A stretch of 8,351 nucleotides of DNA. Origin: Acidobacteriaceae bacterium (GTDB taxonomy: Bacteria; Acidobacteriota; Terriglobia; Terriglobales; Acidobacteriaceae). Below are positions 1-5,281 of this stretch, piece by piece. Made by a program: the position numbers and the translations under genes. Numbering within the stretch: the stretch's first letter is position 1; each line of letters begins with the position of its first letter. The notes under the pieces are model-generated. The model saw only the letters and a program-made list of their open reading frames with translations. It had not been told where the DNA came from and searched no databases. The stretch is from NCBI GenBank assembly GCA_003151875.1, contig PLYW01000107.1:1-8351 (forward strand), read 5' to 3'.

Positions 1-27
1 CCCGAGGACCTCGGCATCGGCTGATCC

Positions 28-1482
28 ATGCCGCACCCTAGCAAAGCCCAGCCCAGCACAGCGCAACCCGCCGCCGCGGTCCAGCATCATCATGGGCCGT
101 CGCTGGTGCGCGGCCTCTCGCTGACCGATTCCGTGATGCTGCTGGCCGGCGGCATCATCGGCTCCGGCATCTTTCTCACCGCCGGACCAATCGCCTCCGC
201 CGTGCGCACGCCGTTGTTCTTCCTGGGAGTGTGGCTGGCAGGCGGGCTGATCTCGCTGCTGGCGTGCTTCGCCTTCGCCGAGATGGGAGCGATGTTTCCC
301 GAGGCGGGCGGACAATATGTGTATTTGCGCGAGGCCTATGGCGAGTTCCCGGCCTTTCTTTACGGCTGGATGATCTTCACCGTCGGCCAGAGCGGCACCA
401 TCGCCGCGCTCGCCGTCGGCTTCGCTGAATACTTCGGCGCGGTGTTGCCCTTGGCGTCGGCCCACGTGCCGGTCGCAACGATTTTCGGATGGACGCTGAC
501 GCGCGGGCACGTTATTTCCATCTGCGCGATTGTTCTGCTGACCGCGATCAACGTGCTCGGGCTGAGGCGCGGCTCGGCGCTGATCAACGTGGCGACCTGG
601 GCAAAGTTTGCTGCCATCGGACTCTTCATCGTGCTTGGCCTTGCGATCGGCCACGGCCATTGGTCGAACTATGCCGTCAGCATCCCCGCCAGCCAGCCGA
701 TGTCGCTGGGCGCCATGATCTCCGGGTTTGGCGTCGCGCTAATCGGCGTCTTCTGGGCGTTCGATGGCTGGGTTTACATCACGTGGGTGGCGGGCGAAAT
801 CAAGAATCCGCAGCGCGTGCTGCCGCGCGCCATGGTGATGGGCGTGCTCGTAGTTGGCGTGATCTACCTGGCGGTGAACGCGGTTTATCTTTACGCCCTG
901 CCGATCACCGCGGTGGCCAAGGAAGAAACCGTCGCCCACGCTGCTGCGGCTGTGCTCCTGGGAGGCAGCGCCGCGCGCTGGCTCAGCGCGGTGATCGCAC
1001 TCTCGTGCTTCGGAGCGATGTCGTGCGCCATCCTCAGCAGCGCGCGGGTTTCGTTTGCCATGGCGCGCGACGGCGCCTTCTTTCACGCCATGGGGCGCGT
1101 GCATCCGCGCTACCGCACGCCCGCCTTCAGCCTGATTTCGCTGAGCGCGTGGGCGGCGGTGCTGGCCCTCAGCGGCAGCTTCGATCAGCTCTACACTTAC
1201 GTGATGTTCATGATGGTGCTGTCGTACACGGTGGCGGTAGCGGGATTGTTCGTGCTGCGGCGCACCCACCCCGATCTGCCGCGTCCGTATCGCTGCACCG
1301 GCTATCCCTATCTGCCCGCGCTCTACGTGCTGGTGGCGGGCGCCTGGGCGCTCAACTCCGTGGTCACGCGTCCCAAAGAAACGCTGATCGGCATCGCGAT
1401 CGTCTTTCTCGGCGCGCCGTTCTATGCGTTCTGGCGCTGGCAGTTGAAGCGCAAGCCGGAAGAGTTAAAGGAGTTTGAGTAA
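28..1482 (+). CDS. APC-superfamily amino acid permease (LAT/SteT-like)
   Basis: Predicted inner-membrane amino acid transporter or exchanger of 484 residues, a normal length for the APC superfamily. After a soluble, Ala/Gln/Pro-rich head of about 28 residues containing HHH (20-22), TM1 carries the unwound substrate-binding motif GGIIGSGI (41-48). TM2 and its following loop have FAEMGAMFPEAGGQYVYL (83-100), typical of the family. The TM6 region reads FWAFDGW (242-248), and the cytoplasmic loop GEIKNPQRVLPRAM (256-269) is the classic LAT-type signature. About twelve hydrophobic segments follow in order, ending in a basic tail (WRWQLKRKPEELKEFE). The substrate cannot be read from sequence. The ATG at 28 has no clear Shine-Dalgarno; an in-frame TGA lies at 22-24, so this is the first possible ATG, and coupling to an upstream gene is possible. 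A GTG at 106 is an alternative start that would remove the disordered head. No operon partner is visible downstream. Confidence 0.93.
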   Translation: MPHPSKAQPSTAQPAAAVQHHHGPSLVRGLSLTDSVMLLAGGIIGSGIFLTAGPIASAVRTPLFFLGVWLAGGLISLLACFAFAEMGAMFPEAGGQYVYLREAYGEFPAFLYGWMIFTVGQSGTIAALAVGFAEYFGAVLPLASAHVPVATIFGWTLTRGHVISICAIVLLTAINVLGLRRGSALINVATWAKFAAIGLFIVLGLAIGHGHWSNYAVSIPASQPMSLGAMISGFGVALIGVFWAFDGWVYITWVAGEIKNPQRVLPRAMVMGVLVVGVIYLAVNAVYLYALPITAVAKEETVAHAAAAVLLGGSAARWLSAVIALSCFGAMSCAILSSARVSFAMARDGAFFHAMGRVHPRYRTPAFSLISLSAWAAVLALSGSFDQLYTYVMFMMVLSYTVAVAGLFVLRRTHPDLPRPYRCTGYPYLPALYVLVAGAWALNSVVTRPKETLIGIAIVFLGAPFYAFWRWQLKRKPEELKEFE

Positions 1483-1529
1483 ACCTCATTTGATATTTGG
1501 GTACAGGGAGCCAATGGCGAATCGGAGTG

Positions 1530-1535
1530 TACAAT
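1530..1535 (+). promoter_or_regulatory. Possible -10 element (TACAAT) for the small-gene cassette
   Basis: TACAAT matches the TATAAT consensus at 5 of 6 positions. It lies 40 bases before the ATG at 1576, which would give a leader of roughly 34 bases. No convincing -35 hexamer sits 16-18 bases upstream, so this is a weak call based on one element and its position. Confidence 0.2.
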
Positions 1536-1563
1536 CCTAAGGCGAGATGCCCAAGACGAGGAC

Positions 1564-1569
1564 AGGAGG
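1564..1569 (+). promoter_or_regulatory. Strong Shine-Dalgarno (AGGAGG) of the small acidic ORF
   Basis: AGGAGG is a perfect anti-16S match, six bases before the ATG at 1576. Most other genes in the window (permease, amidase, channel, nucleotidyltransferase, GH57) have no comparable site. It is the best single argument that the small ORF at 1576-1806 is translated, and it fixes its start. Confidence 0.65.
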
Positions 1570-1575
1570 AGTTTT

Positions 1576-1806
1576 ATGAACAAAGTTCCACGAGGACATT
1601 TTTTGTTCAACATCTTCGAGAAGTGGGAGGAGGAGGCACCCGACCCCTTTGACATAGAGGCCTTTGGTGAAAAGGTCGAATTGGCAAAGAGCGCCAACAT
1701 TGATGCCATGAACTTCTTCTACCAATGCCATAACAAAGGTCTCTCGATAAAGGACTCCCTCGCCGCCTTTGACGCGGAGATTGCCAAGATTCCACCTAAG
1801 CCTTGA
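1576..1806 (+). CDS. Small acidic hypothetical protein, first gene of a two-gene cassette
   Basis: A 76-residue soluble protein that I do not recognise. It has no signal peptide, membrane segment or cysteine cluster (one Cys, in FFYQCHNKG). It has 13 Asp/Glu against about 9 Lys/Arg, with an acidic patch EKWEEEAPDPFDIEAF at residues 15-30. A probable helical C-terminal half ends KGLSIKDSLAAFDAEIAKIPPKP. The translation signal is excellent (AGGAGG six bases before ATG). The TGA stop shares its last base with the ATG of the next small ORF (TGATG), a standard coupling arrangement. Base composition is about 49 % GC here against about 63 % in a sampled line of the permease, which hints at a different origin. 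Function is unknown. Its position in front of an antitoxin-like ORF permits, but does not show, a role in a toxin-antitoxin-like unit. Longer antisense ORFs cross the region but lack such signals. Confidence 0.6.
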   Translation: MNKVPRGHFLFNIFEKWEEEAPDPFDIEAFGEKVELAKSANIDAMNFFYQCHNKGLSIKDSLAAFDAEIAKIPPKP

Positions 1807-2003
1807 TGTTGCCAACTATCTCATTGCCCAAAAAATCGGCAAGGAAGAAGGACACTCCCGCCGAGAATGTCATCCTGTCGCGCAAACCAGAATCCTGGCA
1901 GGATTTCTTCGAGTTGATGACGACTATCGATGTGCCTGAGGGCTTTCTCTCCGACCGCAAGGACACGCCCCAGACCCGAGATTTCTCCGATACTCGGCTT
2001 TAG
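1806..2003 (+). CDS. VapB-antitoxin-like C-terminal tail, orphan and lacking the AbrB domain
   Basis: A 65-residue protein from ATG 1806; a TTG at 1803 would add one residue. Residues about 21-60 (NVILSRKPESWQDFFELM, then a segment ending PEGFLSDRKDTPQTRDF) resemble the C-terminal region of AbrB/SpoVT-type VapB antitoxins: a V-I-L strand end, then xxSWxxFF, a loop, P-x-x-F-L-x-x-R, then P-Q-x-R-x-F. In known VapBC complexes this tail wraps the PIN toxin. The first 20 residues are Lys-rich (SLPKKSARKK) and lack the usual NGxSQAVRLP swapped-hairpin motif, so the protein would not be expected to bind DNA as VapB does. No vapC follows: the amidase begins 34 bases later. Its ATG overlaps the stop of the preceding ORF by one base, so it is probably translated by coupling. 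It may be a truncated relic of a vapBC locus, a solitary anti-toxin, or a genuine small protein. The VapB link is pattern recognition only. Confidence 0.5.
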   Translation: MLPTISLPKKSARKKDTPAENVILSRKPESWQDFFELMTTIDVPEGFLSDRKDTPQTRDFSDTRL

Positions 2004-2037
2004 CTCCTGAGGTGACTCTTAGGTACTTCCAAATTCC

Positions 2038-3396
2038 ATGCTCACCCTCGCCGAAGCCGCGGAACAGATTCGCACCCGCCAACTTTCTCCGGTGGAGCTG
2101 ACGCGCGAGTGCCTGGCGCGCACCAAGCGGCTGAATCCCGCTCTGAACGCTTTCATCACCGTGACGGCGGAGCTTGCGCTGGAGCAGGCGCGGCAGCCCG
2201 AAACAGAAGTCATGGCGGGCCACTGGCGAGGGCCTCTGCACGGCATTCCCATTGGGTTGAAAGATCTGCTCGATACGGCGGGCGTTCGAACCACTGCGGC
2301 CAGCAATCAGTTTCGCGATCGGGTTCCCACGCAGGACGCTGTATTCGTCCGCCAGTTGAAGCAGGCGGGCGCCGTGCTGGTCGGCAAGCTGAACCTGCAC
2401 GAGTTTGCGTTTGGCGGCAGCGGCATCGTGAGCGCGTTTGGGCCGGCGAAAAATCCGTGGGATCGGCAACGCATCACGGGAGGATCTTCGTCAGGCTCGG
2501 CAGCGGCGGTGGCGGCGGGGCTTTGCATCGCAGCGATCGGAACTGACACGGCGGGGTCGATTCGCTGTCCGGCAGCGCTTTGCGGGATTGTCGGACATCG
2601 TCCCAGCGCGGGTTGGCTGAGTTGCAAAGGAGTGGTGCCGCTCTCCGCATCGTTCGACACGCCGGGGCCGATGACCCGCACGGTGCGCGACGCGGCGCTT
2701 CTGCTGGGGGCACTGGTGGCCGAAACCGGCTCCAGCGCGCCAAACGATTGGGCTGCGCTCGACGACAGCGCGGCAAAGCTAAGAGTTGGGGTTGCTCGCA
2801 AGAATTTCTTCGACGACCTTGAGCCCCAGGTGGCCGCCTGTGTCGAAGAGGCCATCGCAGTCATCAAGACTCTGGCGGCGCAGGTTGCCGACGTGAAGCT
2901 CGAAGCCGGCGGACATCGCAGCATTTTCAACGCCGAGATTTACGAGTATCACGAAGCGATGGTGACCAAGACTCCGGAACTCTACCAGCCGCACACGCTG
3001 CCTCGAATTCTGAAGTGTGCCGGCATCAGCGCGAGCGATTACATTCGCGACTGGCGCAGCCTGAATGGTGAGAGGAACAAGGCCGAACAGCTATTCCAAG
3101 CAATGGACGTGATCATCACGCCCACGATTCCGGTGGCAGCGCCGCGAATTTCGGAGCTCCAATCGCTGGGAATCAATGAGCTGCGGCAATTCGAGACGAA
3201 ATACCTGCTGCGCAACACTTCGCCCTTCAGCGTGCTCTATTGGCCCAGCGTCTCGGTTCCGTGCGGATTCACGCGGGAAGGACTGCCCGTGGGATTGCAA
3301 ATCTCCGGCAAGCCGGGAGCCGATGCGACCGTGCTGCGGCTTGCTCACGCCTACGAACAGGCGACACAGTGGCATACGCGCGTACCGGGTGAGTGA
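2038..3396 (+). CDS. Amidase-signature family amidohydrolase
   Basis: A soluble serine hydrolase of 452 residues that cleaves a carboxamide to acid and ammonia or amine; the substrate is not predictable. The full amidase-signature triad is visible: Lys75 in GIPIGLKDLLDTAG, cis-Ser150 in GGSSSGSAAAVAAG, and nucleophile Ser174 in GTDTAGSIRCPAALCG. The spacings (75 and 24 residues) equal those I recall for GatA. Other family markers are VGKLNLHEFAFGGSG (115-129), FDTPGPMTRTVRD (206-218) and the C-terminal PVGLQISGKPGADATVL. It is shorter than a typical GatA (about 480) and no gatB or gatC is present, so a stand-alone amidase is likelier than the tRNA amidotransferase subunit, though automatic annotation may say GatA. 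The ATG at 2038 is the first possible start, because in-frame stops lie at 2008 and 2020. No good Shine-Dalgarno is at normal distance: GAGGTGA at 2009-2015 is 22 bases away. It lies 34 bases after the small cassette, so readthrough from it is possible. Confidence 0.9.
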   Translation: MLTLAEAAEQIRTRQLSPVELTRECLARTKRLNPALNAFITVTAELALEQARQPETEVMAGHWRGPLHGIPIGLKDLLDTAGVRTTAASNQFRDRVPTQDAVFVRQLKQAGAVLVGKLNLHEFAFGGSGIVSAFGPAKNPWDRQRITGGSSSGSAAAVAAGLCIAAIGTDTAGSIRCPAALCGIVGHRPSAGWLSCKGVVPLSASFDTPGPMTRTVRDAALLLGALVAETGSSAPNDWAALDDSAAKLRVGVARKNFFDDLEPQVAACVEEAIAVIKTLAAQVADVKLEAGGHRSIFNAEIYEYHEAMVTKTPELYQPHTLPRILKCAGISASDYIRDWRSLNGERNKAEQLFQAMDVIITPTIPVAAPRISELQSLGINELRQFETKYLLRNTSPFSVLYWPSVSVPCGFTREGLPVGLQISGKPGADATVLRLAHAYEQATQWHTRVPGE

Positions 3397-3412
3397 ACCA
3401 GAACAATCATTC

Positions 3413-3486
3413 ACCACGGAGACACAGAGGACACGGAGTTCTTTGTTTCCATAGGGTGTCCTCCGTGATCTCCGTGCCTCCGTGGT
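3413..3486. repeat. Imperfect palindrome of CACGGAG units between convergent genes
   Basis: The left arm (3413-3438, beginning ACCACGGAG and ending CACGGAG) pairs with the right arm (3461-3486, beginning CTCCGTG and ending CTCCGTGGT) at 22 of 26 positions, around a 22-base loop. Each arm is itself built from degenerate CACGGAG/CACAGAG units. A second pairing is possible between GAGGACAC (3427-3434) and GTGTCCTC (3456-3463). The element fills the gap between the amidase stop (3396) and the stop of the convergent channel gene (3522). I recall similar CCACGGAG-type intergenic repeats as common in acidobacterial and some other genomes. On the plus strand it is followed by a T-rich stretch (3487-3500), so it could also serve as a transcription terminator for the amidase. 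No transposase or target duplication is visible. Confidence 0.8.
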
Positions 3487-3521
3487 TAATTTTCATTTCT
3501 ATGGGTGGGCCTCTCTCCCCA

Positions 3522-4517
3522 TCAACGATTCAATGCCCGCTCGACCGGTTCCACTATGTCGAACAGGCGCATGTCCACCGCAACCTTCTTGTTCTTGCCT
3601 GCGCCGTCGGCAAACTTCTGCGCGGCGTCCAGCATGAAGGCGTTGGCGAAGCGCGCGCCACAGATGACATCGTCGGACGTGTAAGAGGTGCGTGTCTGGA
3701 CGGTGGCTGAGAAAATCTCGTCGAAAGCACTGAGCAGCACCAGAAATTCCGATTGCGATCGGCGCATCGACTCCTGCGTCTCGCCATGCAGCGGGCTGGT
3801 TTCGTTGATCGGATGCACCACCGTCCAGGTCAAGGGGAGAAATACAACCTTGTCTCGCTCCAGTGACAGCGTGTAGTACTGGCGGGTATGCACGCCGTTA
3901 ACCTCCTCGAAGCGGCTGAGCAGCACGATAGCAGAGACCTGGATCAATTCGCTGGAACGCGCATTGGCCACGCGAAACTCGAACGCCGTGATGTCGCGAT
4001 AGGGCGCAATAACAGCGTGGCTGCTGAACAGCACCTTCGCCGTGGGCCGTGATAGCCGCGCGAATAGAAGTCCGGTTACGACGGCGAACCCGGCCAGTCC
4101 GGCCAACGCCTCGATGGTGACCACCACATTTGCGGCCACGCCGGTGGGCACGATGTTTCCGTAGCCGATGGTGGAGAGCGTTTCCACGCTGAAGAAGAAC
4201 GCGCGCAAGAACGGATTGTGCTCGATGCCGGGCGTGGTGCTGGCCAAGGCCGCGGGCCCGCAAGCCACATAAGCCAGCGCGAACACGGTGTTGGCCAGCG
4301 CGTACCAGCCCACGCCGGCCAGCACAAACTGCCACCAGGGCATGGTCAGCAGCGCGTGATAGAGGCTGAAGGACGACCAGAAGTGCAATCCGCGGCGTTC
4401 GACGTTGAAGCTGCCGTCGCGGTTGAGGAGGCGCTGGTGACTCTCCCGCGAGACCACCGAACCGAAGCCCAGGTCGCGCAGGTCTTGTTCGCTCAGAGAT
4501 TGTGTCCGGGTGGCCAT
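3522..4517 (-). CDS. Inward-rectifier (KirBac-type) potassium channel
   Basis: A 331-residue tetrameric inner-membrane K+ channel subunit, within the usual KirBac size. Reading from ATG 4517: NRDGSFNVER (32-41), a Kir-family N-terminal signature; amphipathic slide helix (about 45-60); TM1 (about 62-87); pore helix FLRAFFFSVETLS (103-115); selectivity filter TIGYG (116-120); TM2 (about 130-153). The cytoplasmic immunoglobulin-like domain (about 157-331) includes WTVVHPINETSPLHG (231-245), a well-conserved Kir motif. The frame stays open upstream to 4706, but that 63-residue extension has no family character and would run into the divergent nucleotidyltransferase gene. The ATG at 4517 gives the expected length, although no Shine-Dalgarno is evident. 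The gene stands alone and faces the amidase across the palindrome. Kir channels of this type are gated by lipids and cytoplasmic domain movement; nothing in the sequence gives a ligand. I am confident of the family and uncertain of the physiological role. Confidence 0.95.
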   Translation of the reverse strand: MATRTQSLSEQDLRDLGFGSVVSRESHQRLLNRDGSFNVERRGLHFWSSFSLYHALLTMPWWQFVLAGVGWYALANTVFALAYVACGPAALASTTPGIEHNPFLRAFFFSVETLSTIGYGNIVPTGVAANVVVTIEALAGLAGFAVVTGLLFARLSRPTAKVLFSSHAVIAPYRDITAFEFRVANARSSELIQVSAIVLLSRFEEVNGVHTRQYYTLSLERDKVVFLPLTWTVVHPINETSPLHGETQESMRRSQSEFLVLLSAFDEIFSATVQTRTSYTSDDVICGARFANAFMLDAAQKFADGAGKNKKVAVDMRLFDIVEPVERALNR

Positions 4518-4553
4518 GCAGGTTCGATGCAAAACCAATCGCGCCGTTGCAGA

Positions 4554-4559
4554 AGTATA
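4554..4559 (-). promoter_or_regulatory. Possible -10 element (TATACT) for the Kir channel gene
   Basis: On the minus strand, TATACT matches the -10 consensus at 5 of 6 positions and lies 36 bases before the channel ATG, implying a leader of about 30 bases. The best hexamer 17 bases upstream (CAGCCA) matches the -35 consensus at only 3 of 6 positions, so the call is tentative. Confidence 0.25.
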
Positions 4560-4600
4560 ACGGCATCGCCCGGTATTGGCTGGTTTCCGCAACTGCGCTT

Positions 4601-4609
4601 TGGTATCTT
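4601..4609 (+). promoter_or_regulatory. Possible extended -10 (TGGTATCTT) for the nucleotidyltransferase operon
   Basis: TG-G-TATCTT fits an extended -10 (TGn plus 4 of 6 of TATAAT). A start 6-7 bases downstream would fall at about 4616, the first base of the ATG, meaning a leaderless transcript. This agrees with the absence of a Shine-Dalgarno there, but the match is short and could be chance. Confidence 0.2.
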
Positions 4610-4615
4610 CGTGGC

Positions 4616-5281
4616 ATGGCGATGTCTCCCAGTATTTGCGGAGTGGTCCTGGCGGCCGGTTTTTCCACGCGCATGGGCCGCGACAAAGCGCTTCTGCCGT
4701 GGCCACCCGTGGCCGAAGGAACGCCGGCGGCCAACACCTTTCTCGGGGCCACCATCGATCTGCTTCAGCCCATGACCGATCTGGTCATCGTGGTGGCTGG
4801 GAAGAACGCACCGGCCATTGGGCCGGTCACCTACGCGCACGGAGGGTTTCTGGTGGTGAATCCCACTCCCGAGCTGGGGCAGTTCAGTTCGCTGCGGCTG
4901 GGCGTGCGGGAAGTGCTGAATCACGGGCGCGATGCCGCTTTCCTGGCGCTGACCGACCGCCCTCCGGTGTTGCCGGCTACGCTGCAAAAACTGCACGACG
5001 CATTTCTGGCCGCGGACCCAGAGGTATGGGCCGTCATACCCGAAGTGCAACGTGGGGCGGAGCGGCTCCACGGACATCCCATCTTGATTGGCCGGGAGCT
5101 GATCGAAGCGTTCCTGCGCGCTCCGCTGGACACGACCGCCCGCGATCTGGAGCACCAGCAGCAACCGCACATCATGTACCTGCCGGTGGACGACGCGCGC
5201 GCCGTCGCCAACATTGACACGCCCGAAGATTATGAACGCCTGTCGCGCTCGGACATGATCTCCTCGGAGAAGCAGTTTTGA
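4616..5281 (+). CDS. MobA/MocA-like NTP transferase
   Basis: A 221-residue cytoplasmic nucleotidyltransferase of the GT-A-fold MobA/MocA group, which transfers a nucleotide from CTP or GTP to a phosphorylated acceptor such as molybdopterin. The nucleotide-binding loop is CGVVLAAGFSTRMGRDKALLP at residues 8-28: LAAG followed by S-x-R-M-G and Lys24. Also seen are ELGQFSSLRLGV (86-97), the acidic metal-site motif LTDRPP (112-117), HGHP (152-155), TARDLEH (174-180) and DTPEDYERL (201-209). The ending TARDLE...VDD...NIDTPEDY is closest to MocA (CTP: molybdopterin cytidylyltransferase), while DKALLPW is MobA-like, so the acceptor is uncertain. No molybdoenzyme or other cofactor gene is in the window. 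The frame is open from 4502, but family similarity begins only here: ATG 4616 or ATG 4622 is the start, neither with a Shine-Dalgarno. It overlaps the next gene by 4 bp. Confidence 0.85.
   Translation: MAMSPSICGVVLAAGFSTRMGRDKALLPWPPVAEGTPAANTFLGATIDLLQPMTDLVIVVAGKNAPAIGPVTYAHGGFLVVNPTPELGQFSSLRLGVREVLNHGRDAAFLALTDRPPVLPATLQKLHDAFLAADPEVWAVIPEVQRGAERLHGHPILIGRELIEAFLRAPLDTTARDLEHQQQPHIMYLPVDDARAVANIDTPEDYERLSRSDMISSEKQF
5266..5280 (+). promoter_or_regulatory. Shine-Dalgarno (GGAG) fixing the TTG start of the HAD gene
   Basis: GGAG at 5266-5269 lies eight bases before TTG 5278. The TTG overlaps the TGA stop of the preceding gene as TTGA. The next in-frame ATG is at residue 77, well after the essential DCDGT motif, so the TTG is by far the best start. 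Confidence 0.6.

Noticed and set aside
1..24. Open frame ending PEDLGIG-stop just before the permease, possibly the 3' end of an upstream gene.
   Set aside because: Only seven codons are visible, too few to distinguish a real C-terminus from chance.
1422..1815. Minus-strand ORFs of 92-95 aa opposite the small cassette (1422-1709 and 1537-1815).
   Set aside because: No family resemblance or start signal. The plus strand has a perfect Shine-Dalgarno, stop-start coupling and an antitoxin-like tail.
1790..1936. Alternative plus-strand frame reading LDVANYLIAQKIGKEEG, vaguely reminiscent of the start of Panacea-domain proteins, suggesting a frameshift in the first small ORF.
   Set aside because: The likeness covers about a dozen residues, the continuation has no family character, and the overlapping frame gives the more extensive VapB-like match.
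2038..3396. Naming the amidase gatA.
   Set aside because: The protein is shorter than usual GatA and no gatB or gatC is present; the catalytic triad is common to the whole amidase-signature family.
3413..3486. CRISPR-like array interpretation of the CACGGAG repeats.
   Set aside because: The units are about 7 bases, degenerate and arranged as a palindrome without spacers, and there are no cas genes.
4502..4615. 38-residue N-terminal extension of the nucleotidyltransferase to an ATG at 4502.
   Set aside because: It would overlap the Kir start region, and NTP-transferase similarity begins only at about 4634; the family normally starts a few residues before the LAAG loop.
4518..4706. 63-residue N-terminal extension of the Kir channel to an ATG at 4706.
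   Set aside because: The added sequence is Cys/Pro-rich, unlike any Kir N-terminus, and overlaps the first 90 bases of the divergent nucleotidyltransferase gene.
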